Shown here: one piece after another, positions 42,291 through 50,130 of the stretch
How positions within the stretch are numbered: the first letter of the stretch is position 1
Layout of the letters: each line of letters begins with the position of its first letter
Source of the DNA: Sphaerisporangium album
GTDB lineage: Bacteria; Actinomycetota; Actinomycetes; Streptosporangiales; Streptosporangiaceae
DNA length: 64,000 nucleotides
Assembly: GCF_003323745.1 (NCBI RefSeq)
Contig: NZ_QOIL01000002.1
Location: forward strand, 1-64,000
Reading direction: 5' to 3'
Position numbers and translations under genes: made by a program
The notes under the pieces: model-generated
Told to the model about the DNA's origin: nothing
What the model saw: only the letters and a program-made list of their open reading frames with translations
The model's database searches: none

Positions 42291-43478
42291 TCAGGAGGAC
42301 GGGCTCGGCGCCGGCGCGGGGGAGCCCGGCGATGCGGGCGACGGCATGTGCAGTTGCTGCGCCAGCCAGGGCAGCGCCTGGGGCAGCTCGCGGATCCAGG
42401 TGTTGAAGTTGTGGCCCCCGCTCGGAAGGATCAGCGAGGCCGCCTGCATCGGCGGCTTCACGGCCCGCAGGAACGCCAGCGTGGACGGGTAGTTCGACTC
42501 GCCCTTCCTGCTGCTGGTCACCAGCACCGAGATCGGCGGGTGGGGCAGGTGGTCCAGGCGCCACATCATGTCGTTCTCGTTCCTGAGCTTGCGGCTGCCG
42601 CCGAACAGGTCGCCGGTGGTGGCGTCGATCGGGGGCTTGAAGTACCCCGAGAGCGAGACGGCGGCGGAGTACGCTTCCGGGTGCCGCATGGCGATCTTGA
42701 GCGCGCAGTAGCCGCCGGTGGAGGCGCCGAGGATGCCCCAGTTCGCGGCGTCGGTGCCCACGCGGAAGCTGCCCGCCATCGCCTCCTTGAGGTCCTTGGT
42801 GAAGTACGTCTCGGCCTGCGGGCCGCCGGGCACGTCCACGCACTCGGTGTCGCGGGGCGGCGCCACGGTCGGGCGCATCAGCACCATGATCGTGGGGATC
42901 ATCTCGCGCCGGTCGATGGCCCTGGCCGCGACGGCCGGCATGTTCATGCGGGTCACCAGGTTGCGGGCGTCGCCCGGGTAGCCGGTCAGCGCGACGATCA
43001 CCGGGAAGCGGGTGTTGGCGTACCGCTCCTCGAAGTACTGCGGCGGCAGATAGATGTACGCCGGGGAGCTGAGCCGCGAGGTGGCCCCCGAGATGACGAC
43101 CTGCTGGAGCCTGCCCCCGGCGTCGCCGTTCCTGCCGGAGATCAGCGGGACCCGGGTGGTGCCGATGACCTGGACCCCGCCGGTGACCTCGGCGGGTGGG
43201 ACCCCGGGACCCTGGTCGGCGACGATGGGCGCCGACTGCGAGGTGTCGGTGCCGAGCAGATCCGCCCAACTGCCATAAAAGCCGAAATAGTTGTTAAGCG
43301 CGAGCCCGAGCAAGGCCAGGGTGAGGATCTGATTCAGGAGGAGCACCCCCACACGTCCGAGAATGGATGGAAATGTGCGCGCGCTGAGCCGCGGCCATAT
43401 CCACCACACCGTCGTGACGAGGCCCGCTACGGCGAGCAGGCCCACCAGAAGCTCCAGCTTTATAGCGGTGAGTCCCAA
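42291..43478 (-). CDS. Membrane-anchored esterase (antigen 85/esterase D-like)
   Basis: About 395 residues. Two hydrophobic helices at the N-terminus (LVGLLAVAGLVTTVWWIW; VLLLNQILTLALLGLALN) anchor an extracellular alpha/beta hydrolase. The nucleophile is in WGILGASTGGYCALKIAMRH, the histidine in LILPSGGHNFNTWIREL, and the strand region in RFPVIVALTGYPG. Relatives are carboxylesterases and mycolyltransferase-fold proteins of actinobacteria. TTG at 43478 was preferred because GGGGGAAG lies 5 nt upstream; GTG at 43505 would add nine residues. Confidence 0.82.
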   Translation of the reverse strand: MGLTAIKLELLVGLLAVAGLVTTVWWIWPRLSARTFPSILGRVGVLLLNQILTLALLGLALNNYFGFYGSWADLLGTDTSQSAPIVADQGPGVPPAEVTGGVQVIGTTRVPLISGRNGDAGGRLQQVVISGATSRLSSPAYIYLPPQYFEERYANTRFPVIVALTGYPGDARNLVTRMNMPAVAARAIDRREMIPTIMVLMRPTVAPPRDTECVDVPGGPQAETYFTKDLKEAMAGSFRVGTDAANWGILGASTGGYCALKIAMRHPEAYSAAVSLSGYFKPPIDATTGDLFGGSRKLRNENDMMWRLDHLPHPPISVLVTSSRKGESNYPSTLAFLRAVKPPMQAASLILPSGGHNFNTWIRELPQALPWLAQQLHMPSPASPGSPAPAPSPSS

Positions 43479-43625
43479 TGTTGCTTCCCCCGGTCTTGGT
43501 CTCACTCCATGGCGTCTTTTATGGTAGTGCCAGTAAAAGTCACTGAAGCGATAGAGGGCCAGGGTAACGATGTATCACTTCTCGGACGCCCGAAGCACGG
43601 ACCACACCCTCTAGTGTGTCCTGAT

Positions 43626-45434
43626 GTGAAGGACCGGACACGCCTTTCGCGTTTCGTGGCATCGCGTTCCTGGGTGCCCGCCGCGGCGGGATACGCCGCG
43701 CTCGTCGTCGGGATAATCGACATCATTCGCGGAGTGTTCCCGCATTTCCGGCGAAGCCGGGTCGGGGTTATCGCGGGTGTGCTGCCGGGCACGGCCACCA
43801 CGCTGGCCGCCGCCGCCTCGCTGCTGGTCGGCGTCCTGCTCGTGATGCTCGCCCATGCCCTGCGCCGGCGCAAGGTGCGGGCGTGGCGCGCGGTGGTCGT
43901 GCTGCTCCCGCTCGGCGCCGTGGTCGAGGCCCTGCGGTGGAGGCACTCCGCGACGGCGGTCATCGGCCTGCTGCTGTTCATCGTGCTCCTGGTCAACCGG
44001 CGTGAGTTCCATGCCCTGTCCGACCCGCGGTCACGCTGGCGCGCGCTGTGGAACTTCCTGGCCCTCGCCGTCCTCGACCTGGGCATCGGCTGGGTGATCG
44101 TCAGCGTCCACCCGGCGACGATCGTCGGCGACCCGTCCCCCGGCGAACGCCTCCAGCACGTCCTGCTCGGCCTGTTCGGCATGGAGGGCCCGGTCCAGTA
44201 CTCCCTCGACCGCACCGCCGATCTCGTGTACTTCTCGCTGGCCGGGCTCGGGGCGCTCACCGCCATCACGACGCTCTACCTGGCGCTGCGCCCCGAGCGG
44301 CCGGTGTCCGCGCTGAGCCCCGAGGACGAGCGCCGCGTCCGCGCCCTGCTCGACCGGCACGGCGCCAACGACTCGCTGGGGTACTTCGCCCTGCGGCGCG
44401 ACAAAAGCGCCATCTTCTCGCCGAGCGGCAAGGCCGTGATCGCCTACCGCGTGGTCGCCGGCGTGGCCCTGGCCAGCGGCGACCCGATCGGCGACGTCGA
44501 GGCCTGGCCGGGCGCCATCAAACGGTTCATGGAGGAGGTCAGGCGGCACGCCTGGGTGCCGGCGGTGATCGGCTGCAGCGAGACCGGCGGCGAGGTATGG
44601 GCGCGCGAGGCGGGCCTGTGCGCGCTGGAGATCGGCGACGAGGCGGTCGTCGAGGTCGGCGACTTCACGCTGGAGGGCCGGGCCATGCGCAACGTCCGCC
44701 AGATGGTCAACCGCACCGAGCGGGCCGGCTACAAGTGCGTGGTGCGGCGCGTCCGCGACCTGGGCGAGGCCGAGAAGCTGCAGATCCGCGCCGCCGCCGG
44801 GTTCTGGCGTGGCACCGAGACCGAGCGCGGCTTCTCCATGGCGCTCGGCCGCTTCGGCGACCCCTCCGACGGCGACTGCGTCGTGGTCACGGCGCACAAG
44901 CCGGGCGAGGACGGCCGCGACCTGCCCGGCGGCGACATCCGCGCGGTCCTGCACTTCGTCCCGTGGGGCGCGGGCGGCATCTCGCTGGACCTGATGCGCC
45001 GCGACCGCGACGCCGACCCGGGGCTGAACGAGCTGCTGATCGTCAAGACGTTGCAGGCGGCCCCGCTGCTCGGCGTGACGAGGGTCTCGCTGAACTTCGC
45101 CATGTTCCGCTCGGCGCTGGCGCGCGGGGAGCGGCTCGGGGCGGGGCCGGTGCTGCGGGCCTGGCGCGGCGTCCTGGTGTTCCTGTCGCGCTGGTTCCAG
45201 ATCGAGTCGCTGTACAAGTTCAACGCCAAGTTCAGGCCCTTCTGGGAGCCGCGGTTCCTGCTGTACCCGACGGCACGCGACCTGCCGCGCATCGGCGTCT
45301 CGGCGCTGCAGGCCGAGGCGTTCCTGACCGTCGGCGTCCCCAAGCTGTCCTGGCCGAGGCGGCGGCACCGCAGCTCCGGCTCCACACCCTCGGGCTCCGC
45401 GCCGCCGCCCGGCCCGCTTCCGATCTCCCCCTGA
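43626..45434 (+). CDS. MprF-like DUF2156 membrane aminoacyltransferase
   Basis: A 602-residue protein. The N-terminal third has about six transmembrane segments (for example AAAGYAALVVGIIDII, TAVIGLLLFIVLLVN, LALAVLDLGIGWVIVSV). The C-terminal part is the DUF2156/phosphatidylglycerol lysyltransferase domain (LGYFALRRDKSAIFSPSGKA, NVRQMVNRTERAGYKCVVRR, GRFGDPSDGDCVV, LGVTRVSLNFAMFRSAL, LYKFNAKFRPFWEPRFLLYP). Members transfer amino acids from tRNA to membrane lipids, which alters charge and peptide resistance. The GTG at 43626 follows TAGTGT by about 8 nt with no ribosome site, consistent with a leaderless message. Confidence 0.88.
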   Translation: MKDRTRLSRFVASRSWVPAAAGYAALVVGIIDIIRGVFPHFRRSRVGVIAGVLPGTATTLAAAASLLVGVLLVMLAHALRRRKVRAWRAVVVLLPLGAVVEALRWRHSATAVIGLLLFIVLLVNRREFHALSDPRSRWRALWNFLALAVLDLGIGWVIVSVHPATIVGDPSPGERLQHVLLGLFGMEGPVQYSLDRTADLVYFSLAGLGALTAITTLYLALRPERPVSALSPEDERRVRALLDRHGANDSLGYFALRRDKSAIFSPSGKAVIAYRVVAGVALASGDPIGDVEAWPGAIKRFMEEVRRHAWVPAVIGCSETGGEVWAREAGLCALEIGDEAVVEVGDFTLEGRAMRNVRQMVNRTERAGYKCVVRRVRDLGEAEKLQIRAAAGFWRGTETERGFSMALGRFGDPSDGDCVVVTAHKPGEDGRDLPGGDIRAVLHFVPWGAGGISLDLMRRDRDADPGLNELLIVKTLQAAPLLGVTRVSLNFAMFRSALARGERLGAGPVLRAWRGVLVFLSRWFQIESLYKFNAKFRPFWEPRFLLYPTARDLPRIGVSALQAEAFLTVGVPKLSWPRRRHRSSGSTPSGSAPPPGPLPISP

Positions 45435-45856
45435 GCGCGCCGCTCGGGTGGTTTATGCCCTGCTTAGCGCCTGCGGCCTAGCATCTCATTTCAATCGCGG
45501 GAGAACGGGTCTGTTCGTGCACTGCTCCCCCAGTACGGAGCATTTTCCGGGCGCTCGCCGGGTATCGGTGTTGTATGTCCGGATAGGTGTACCAAAACAG
45601 GGCTGAGTGTGATTAGCGCACTCAATGCCCGTCGCCTATCGTGACCGCGCGAAACCTCTCCGTTCTCGTTGTGACTCGGGCCTCATCGGTCATCGACTCG
45701 CCCATATCCGGCCGTTCCCGGAACACCCCGCAATTACCCCTTCCGGGTGATCATATCCTAGGATGAACGTCACACTAAATCCGTGTAAGTCGCCCAAGAC
45801 GCGGCCGCCTTCGCCGCCGGAGAAGGCGGCCGCCCGCGTTTTCCGAGGAGCCGACG
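45435..45856. other. Intergenic region with structured leader of the MptB-like gene
   Basis: About 420 bp. Bases 45435-45740 show no gene and no strong repeat. A promoter-like TAGGAT (45759-45764) and a strong hairpin with T-tract (45801-45842) lie in the last 100 bp and are annotated separately. The frame from ATG 45763 would encode a peptide reading through the hairpin and is not considered a gene. Confidence 0.6.
45801..45842 (+). terminator. Terminator-like hairpin in the leader of the MptB-like gene
   Basis: gcggccgccttc (45801-45812) and gaaggcggccgc (45822-45833) form a perfect 12-bp stem with a 9-nt loop, followed by a pyrimidine stretch with tttt at 45839-45842. It lies only 15 nt before the start codon and downstream of TAGGAT (45759), a possible -10, so it would sit inside the leader RNA of about 85 nt. 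It may cause premature termination or be a terminator for upstream reading. Confidence 0.7.
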
Positions 45857-47311
45857 ATGAGGCAGGTCCGGGTCGCCGGGCTCGCGGGGCTGGGGACGAT
45901 CGGCGGCGCCGTGGTCGTCATGGCGGTGATCGCGCTGCTCGGTCCCTCGGCGGCGGTGCCCGACCTCGGCGGCGGCGCCCCGCCGTGGTCCTTCCACGCC
46001 GCGCCCGGCGACACGACGGTGATCGTGCTCGGCTGGCTCGCGATGATCACGGGCGCGGCCGGCGTCGGCGCCGCTCTGTACGCGCTGCGCCGGGGGTGGC
46101 GACCGCCGGTCGGTGTGCTGCTCGGCGGCGCCATCGCCGCCGTCCTCCTGCTCGCCGTCGTGCCGCCCGCCGGGTCCACCGACGTGCTGAACTACGCGAT
46201 CTACGGGCGGATCGCCGCCCTCGGCCACGACCCGTACGTCACCACGCCCGCCTGGCTGCACGAGATCGGCGACCCGGTCGGCCGGATGGCCCCCCTGGCC
46301 TGGCGCGACACCCCGTCGGTGTACGGGCCGCTGGCCACCTGGGCGCAGTTCGCCTGCGCCCGCCTGGGCGGCGCCTCCATGGCGGGCATCGTGTTCACGA
46401 TCAAGCTCGCCACGGCGCTCGCGTTCCTGCTGTCGGCCCTCGTGCTGGACCGGCTGGCAGGTCCGGACCGCGAGCGGCGGATCCGCGTCCACCTGCTGTG
46501 GAGCCTGAACCCGCTGATGCTCTGGCACGTCGTCCTCGGCGGCCACGTCGACGGGCTCGGCGTCGCGCTCCTGGTCGCTTCGCTGCTCGCGCTGCGGCGG
46601 GGAGGAGTGGCGGCGGGCCTGGTCGCGGGCGCCCTGCTCGGCGCGGCCGCGGCCGTCAAGGCGCCGTTCATCCTCGCCGGAGCCGGCCTGGCGTGGGCGG
46701 CACGCCGGTCGTGGGCCACCCTGGCTGCCCTGCTCATGGGCGTGTCCGCCGCCCTGCTCGGCGCGTACGCCACGCAGGGGCCCGAGGCGATCGACAACCT
46801 GGCGGGCAAGCTCGGGGCCCGGTCCCTGGCCGACCCCTGGCGGCCGGTCGTCGAGCTCCTGGCCCCTGGCACGACGGGACCGGGCGCGGCGGACTCCCCG
46901 CTGGAGGGCCGCCTGGCGCTCGGCGCCGCCTTGCTGATCGGGCTGCTGCTCTGCCGGCGGCTCCCCGAGGGGCCGCCGGACGTCGCCTCCGCGCGCCCCG
47001 CGCTGGCGTGGTGCCTGGGCTGGCTGCTGACGTCCCCCGTGCAGCACCCGTGGTACGACGCCATGCTCTTCCCGCTGCTGGCGCTCATGCCGGCCGGCCG
47101 CCTGGACGGTCTGGTGCTGACCCGCGGGGTCGTCACGAGCCTGATCTACCTGCCCGGCGCCGTGGGACTGCTCCGGCTCCAGGGCCCGGCGCCGTGGATC
47201 GCCGAGACCTACCGGCCCTGGGTGGCCCCGCTGGCAGAGGACCTTCTCATCATCGCCGTGATCGCGCTGGGCCTGGCCGGCGCCCTGCGCGCCCGCCCGC
47301 TCAGGCGATGA
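45857..47311 (+). CDS. MptB-like polyprenol-phosphomannose mannosyltransferase
   Basis: A 484-residue polytopic membrane protein with about 11-13 hydrophobic segments. The MptB/GT87-type signature is seen in PPAGSTDVLNYAIYGRIAAL, GHDPYVTTPAWLHE, WRDTPSVYGPLATWAQFACA and WSLNPLMLWHVVLGGHVDGL. Actinobacterial MptB enzymes extend alpha-1,6-mannan chains of lipoglycans from polyprenol-phosphomannose on the outer membrane face. GAGGAG lies 6 nt before ATG. A terminator hairpin lies in its leader. Its end overlaps the convergent XRE-type gene by 11 bp. Confidence 0.85.
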   Translation: MRQVRVAGLAGLGTIGGAVVVMAVIALLGPSAAVPDLGGGAPPWSFHAAPGDTTVIVLGWLAMITGAAGVGAALYALRRGWRPPVGVLLGGAIAAVLLLAVVPPAGSTDVLNYAIYGRIAALGHDPYVTTPAWLHEIGDPVGRMAPLAWRDTPSVYGPLATWAQFACARLGGASMAGIVFTIKLATALAFLLSALVLDRLAGPDRERRIRVHLLWSLNPLMLWHVVLGGHVDGLGVALLVASLLALRRGGVAAGLVAGALLGAAAAVKAPFILAGAGLAWAARRSWATLAALLMGVSAALLGAYATQGPEAIDNLAGKLGARSLADPWRPVVELLAPGTTGPGAADSPLEGRLALGAALLIGLLLCRRLPEGPPDVASARPALAWCLGWLLTSPVQHPWYDAMLFPLLALMPAGRLDGLVLTRGVVTSLIYLPGAVGLLRLQGPAPWIAETYRPWVAPLAEDLLIIAVIALGLAGALRARPLRR

Positions 47312-48896
47312 GCCGGGCGGTGTACAGGCGCTCGTCCAGCGCGGCCACGCTGCGGGTGCGGTTCCACGGGCTGAGCTTCTCGCGGGTCTCCACGACCGAC
47401 CGCGCCAGACGCGGCGAGGTGTTGCGCTCGGCCAGGCGCGCGGCCTCCCCGAGCTCCTCGCACGCCTGGTCGATGTCGCGCAGGTCGAGGTGGGCCTGCG
47501 CGGTCTTCAGGCGGATGTAGGCCACGTTGCGGACGAAGGTCGGGTCGATGCCCGCCGTCGCGGCCCCGGCGACCTCCAGCGCCCGCGCCGGGTCGCCGGT
47601 GTCGAGCAGGCAGCCCGTCTTCGTCGACAGGTACTGCCCCTGGCCGTAGAACGGGACGAGCCGCGCCCCCGGATCGCCCTCGTCGGCTCCGTGCAGCTCG
47701 CGTTCGGCCTGGTCCACCGACCGGAAGCAGCGGGAGTGGTCCTTGCGGCGCTCCGCCTTGGCCGACCGCCTGACCACCGCGGCGTACGCGCGGGCGCCGA
47801 CGTCGCAGGCGTAGGCGGTCAGCATCTTGCTGCCCGCGCGGCGTCCCCAGGCCAGCGCCCCGAGGGCGTGCTCGACGCCGAGCCGCGGGTCGCCGCGCCA
47901 GGTGGCGAGCTGGCTCCAGTTGGCCAGCACCATGCCGCACATCGCGTCGTCGTCGGCCTGGTGGGCCGCGTCTCGCGCCTGCGCGTAGTAGTAGTCGGCT
48001 CCCCGGAAGTCGTTGAGGTTGAACAGCATCCAGCCGGTGCAGCGGTGGATGTCGGCCAGCAGCGACAGTACCCGGCCGCGCATGTGCGCGGACACCCCGG
48101 CCGACAGCAGCGAGAGGACCAGGTTCTGCTGGGCCAGGACGGTCGCCACGGTGGCCTGCGGGCCGAGCACGTCCTCCTGGCGCATGCTGTGGCGCAGGAT
48201 CGCCTGGATGTGGGCGATCGTCGCGTCGTCCACGCGGTTCGGATCGGTGATCGCCATCCTGAGGCGCTGCGACTCCTCGGCGTCGAGCCGGTCCAGGAGC
48301 GGGGAGACGTAGGCGGAGGTGGCGGCCGCCCCGATCAGGGCGAGAACGTCACGTCGATTCATCTGCGTTGCCCAATCCGTGAAGGCGTGGACGAGCTGCT
48401 CGAACTCCCGGTCACGCGGTTCGCCTGGCGACGTCGGCCCGGGGAGTGGTTGAGTCGGCAGGATGTCCTGTATGTCGCTAAAAGTGAGGGTAAGCTTGCC
48501 CGGCGTGGTCGGGATATCCCGTCTGCGGGGCACATTCGCGTTCTGGTCGGAGCCGGTGTGATCCTCGCCGTCGACGAGGTCGCACGCCCGGCATCCGTAG
48601 ATGCGGGCGAGCCGGTTGAGCCCGGCGACCGGGGGTTCGTTTCCGGTGAGGCCGGGCCATGCCTCCCACGAGCCGAGCTTGCGCACGCTGAACGGCTCGG
48701 AGGGCCACAGCTCCCTCCACTGCTCGACCACACGCTCCTGGGTGAGGCGGTGGGCCTCGCGGAACGCCTGCCGGGCGTTCAGCCGGTAGCGCCGCCGGTA
48801 CTCCTCCGCGACCTCGATCCAGGTCGAGCCCCGTTCGCGAAGTTCGGCGGTGAGGCGGTCCATCTCCTCTTTGATACTGCGTGGCTTGCGTGGCAT
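47301..48896 (-). CDS. XRE-like HTH regulator with TPR-type C-terminus
   Basis: A 531-residue protein. The N-terminal about 110 residues have an HTH-like character (YRLNARQAFREAHRLTQERV, FSVRKLGSWEAWPGLTG, IYGCRACDLVDGEDH). A short linker and then an alpha-helical repeat region follow (MFNLNDFRGADYYYAQARDA, VLANWSQLATWRGDPRLGVE, AYIRLKTAQAHLDLRDIDQA). This matches a common Streptomyces/Nonomuraea-type class of regulators with TPR-like sensors. The tail-anchoring-like AALIGAAATSAYVSPLLDRL segment after RRDVL is a family feature. Its target is unknown. Confidence 0.82.
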   Translation of the reverse strand: MPRKPRSIKEEMDRLTAELRERGSTWIEVAEEYRRRYRLNARQAFREAHRLTQERVVEQWRELWPSEPFSVRKLGSWEAWPGLTGNEPPVAGLNRLARIYGCRACDLVDGEDHTGSDQNANVPRRRDIPTTPGKLTLTFSDIQDILPTQPLPGPTSPGEPRDREFEQLVHAFTDWATQMNRRDVLALIGAAATSAYVSPLLDRLDAEESQRLRMAITDPNRVDDATIAHIQAILRHSMRQEDVLGPQATVATVLAQQNLVLSLLSAGVSAHMRGRVLSLLADIHRCTGWMLFNLNDFRGADYYYAQARDAAHQADDDAMCGMVLANWSQLATWRGDPRLGVEHALGALAWGRRAGSKMLTAYACDVGARAYAAVVRRSAKAERRKDHSRCFRSVDQAERELHGADEGDPGARLVPFYGQGQYLSTKTGCLLDTGDPARALEVAGAATAGIDPTFVRNVAYIRLKTAQAHLDLRDIDQACEELGEAARLAERNTSPRLARSVVETREKLSPWNRTRSVAALDERLYTARLIA

Positions 48897-49201
48897 CGCG
48901 TACCCTCCGACCCCCGTGGATGCGTATCGCCGACACCGAGAGTAGCCAAAGGCTTCATTCCGCTACGCAGTGTTGTCAGGAATCGGCGATCAGGCCGCCG
49001 GTTTCTGCCACCGGAATCCGCCCTCGCGCCGGATCAGGGGTTCCCCGCTACAGACGCACCCCGTCTGAACGCCTGTTGACGCCCGTGCCGCCCACCGGAA
49101 GGTAAAGGTCCGGCCCCGTCGCCCGGATCCGCCTGGATCCGCGCGCGGGGCCGTCACGAAGCCGATGCACCGCGACGCGCGAAAGGCCAGGGAGATTCGT
49201 G
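48897..49201. other. Intergenic region, divergent promoters expected
   Basis: About 305 bp between the start of the XRE-like gene and the HATPase gene. It probably holds both promoters. No repeat, RNA gene or small coding sequence could be supported. Confidence 0.5.
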
Positions 49202-49807
49202 ATGACCGACATCCCGACCTGCCCCCGCGAGGCCCGCTGGGAACTGCCCGCAGACCCGAGCGTCACGGCGAAGTGCCGCGCGCTGGTCCGCGAGACGCTC
49301 GACGAGTGGGACCTGCGCGACCTGACCGACGACATGGTGGTCGTCGTCACCGAGTTACTGGGCAACGCGCTGATCCACGGCGCGCCCCCGATCCACCTGA
49401 CGCTGCGGCTCGACTCCGGCACCCTCGCCGGCTCGGTGGCCGACCACGGCCCCGGACGGCCGAGGCTGCTCGCCGCAGGGACGGACCTGGAGCACGGGCG
49501 CGGCCTGCGCATCGTGGCCGCGCTCACCGACGGCTGGGGGGTCGAGCCCCTTCCCGGGGGAGTGGGCAAGGCCATCTGGTTCGCCCGCGCCGAGCCGCTG
49601 CGGGAGCCGGGCCTGCCGCCGCCCGACGAAGCCGAGACGCTGCCCGGCCATGGGCGTCAGAGGGAGGAGTACAGCACCAAGGTGTTGCCGGAGGGGTCGC
49701 GCAGCACGGCCCTGACCTCGTGCGGGCCGGTCTCGGGGCCGCTGACGAGCTCGGCCCCGGCCGCCGTCAGGTCCTCCACGGCCTCGGCGACGTCGCCGAC
49801 CTTGTAG
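49202..49807 (+). CDS. HATPase (anti-sigma-type) regulator with extended tail
   Basis: A 201-residue protein. Residues about 1-135 are a complete GHKL ATPase of the RsbW/SpoIIAB type (DDMVVVVTELLGNALIHGAP, GSVADHGPGRPRL, EHGRGLRIVAALTDGWGVEP, GGVGKAIWFARAE). These bind anti-anti-sigma or sigma factors. Family members usually end near this point. Here the frame continues about 65 residues, and the last 50 are encoded antisense to the VOC gene, reading STALTSCGPVSGPLTSSAP with no recognisable fold. GGAG lies 7 nt before ATG. Confidence 0.85.
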   Translation: MTDIPTCPREARWELPADPSVTAKCRALVRETLDEWDLRDLTDDMVVVVTELLGNALIHGAPPIHLTLRLDSGTLAGSVADHGPGRPRLLAAGTDLEHGRGLRIVAALTDGWGVEPLPGGVGKAIWFARAEPLREPGLPPPDEAETLPGHGRQREEYSTKVLPEGSRSTALTSCGPVSGPLTSSAPAAVRSSTASATSPTL

Positions 49808-50010
49808 GACGGCGCGGTGACCGCGCCCGCGACCTGCTCGGCCGAGGCGGCCAGCGCGACGGTGACGCCGCCGCCGTCCAGCGCGGCGAAACGGTCGCCG
49901 TCCCGGAACTTCACCTTCAGGCCGAGGGTCTCCGAGTAGAAGGCGACCGCCTTGTCCAGATCGCTGACGGGGATCAGGACGTTGCCGACCTTCTGGGCAT
50001 GCGCGCTCAC
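49657..50010 (-). CDS. VOC-family (glyoxalase/bleomycin-resistance fold) protein
   Basis: A 117-residue single-domain VOC protein: VGNVLIPVSDLDKAVAFYSE, TLGLKVKFRDGDRFAALDGG, PSYKVGDVAEAVEDLTAAGA, VRAVLRDPSGNTLVLYSSL. Metal-binding side chains are not clearly all present, so it may bind a ligand rather than catalyse. The GTG at 50010 follows GGAGG by 5 nt. Its last 151 bp overlap the tail of the HATPase gene on the other strand. Confidence 0.87.
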   Translation of the reverse strand: MSAHAQKVGNVLIPVSDLDKAVAFYSETLGLKVKFRDGDRFAALDGGGVTVALAASAEQVAGAVTAPSYKVGDVAEAVEDLTAAGAELVSGPETGPHEVRAVLRDPSGNTLVLYSSL

Positions 50011-50130
50011 GCTGGCCTCCACTGGGGTAGATCCTCTGCCCCGACGCTACCGGTGGGGGCGGCCCGGACGGCACCCCGATAGGGGGCACTCGGGGACACC
50101 GCGCCCTCCCGTGGGAGGGCGCGGCCCGGC

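Noticed and set aside
41454-43625. An open frame of more than 1300 codons that continues into the MprF-like gene
   Set aside because: Only the last 602 codons match a protein family. The rest lies in the thioesterase and esterase genes in other frames and in the gap; its upstream sequence is arginine/glycine-rich shadow.
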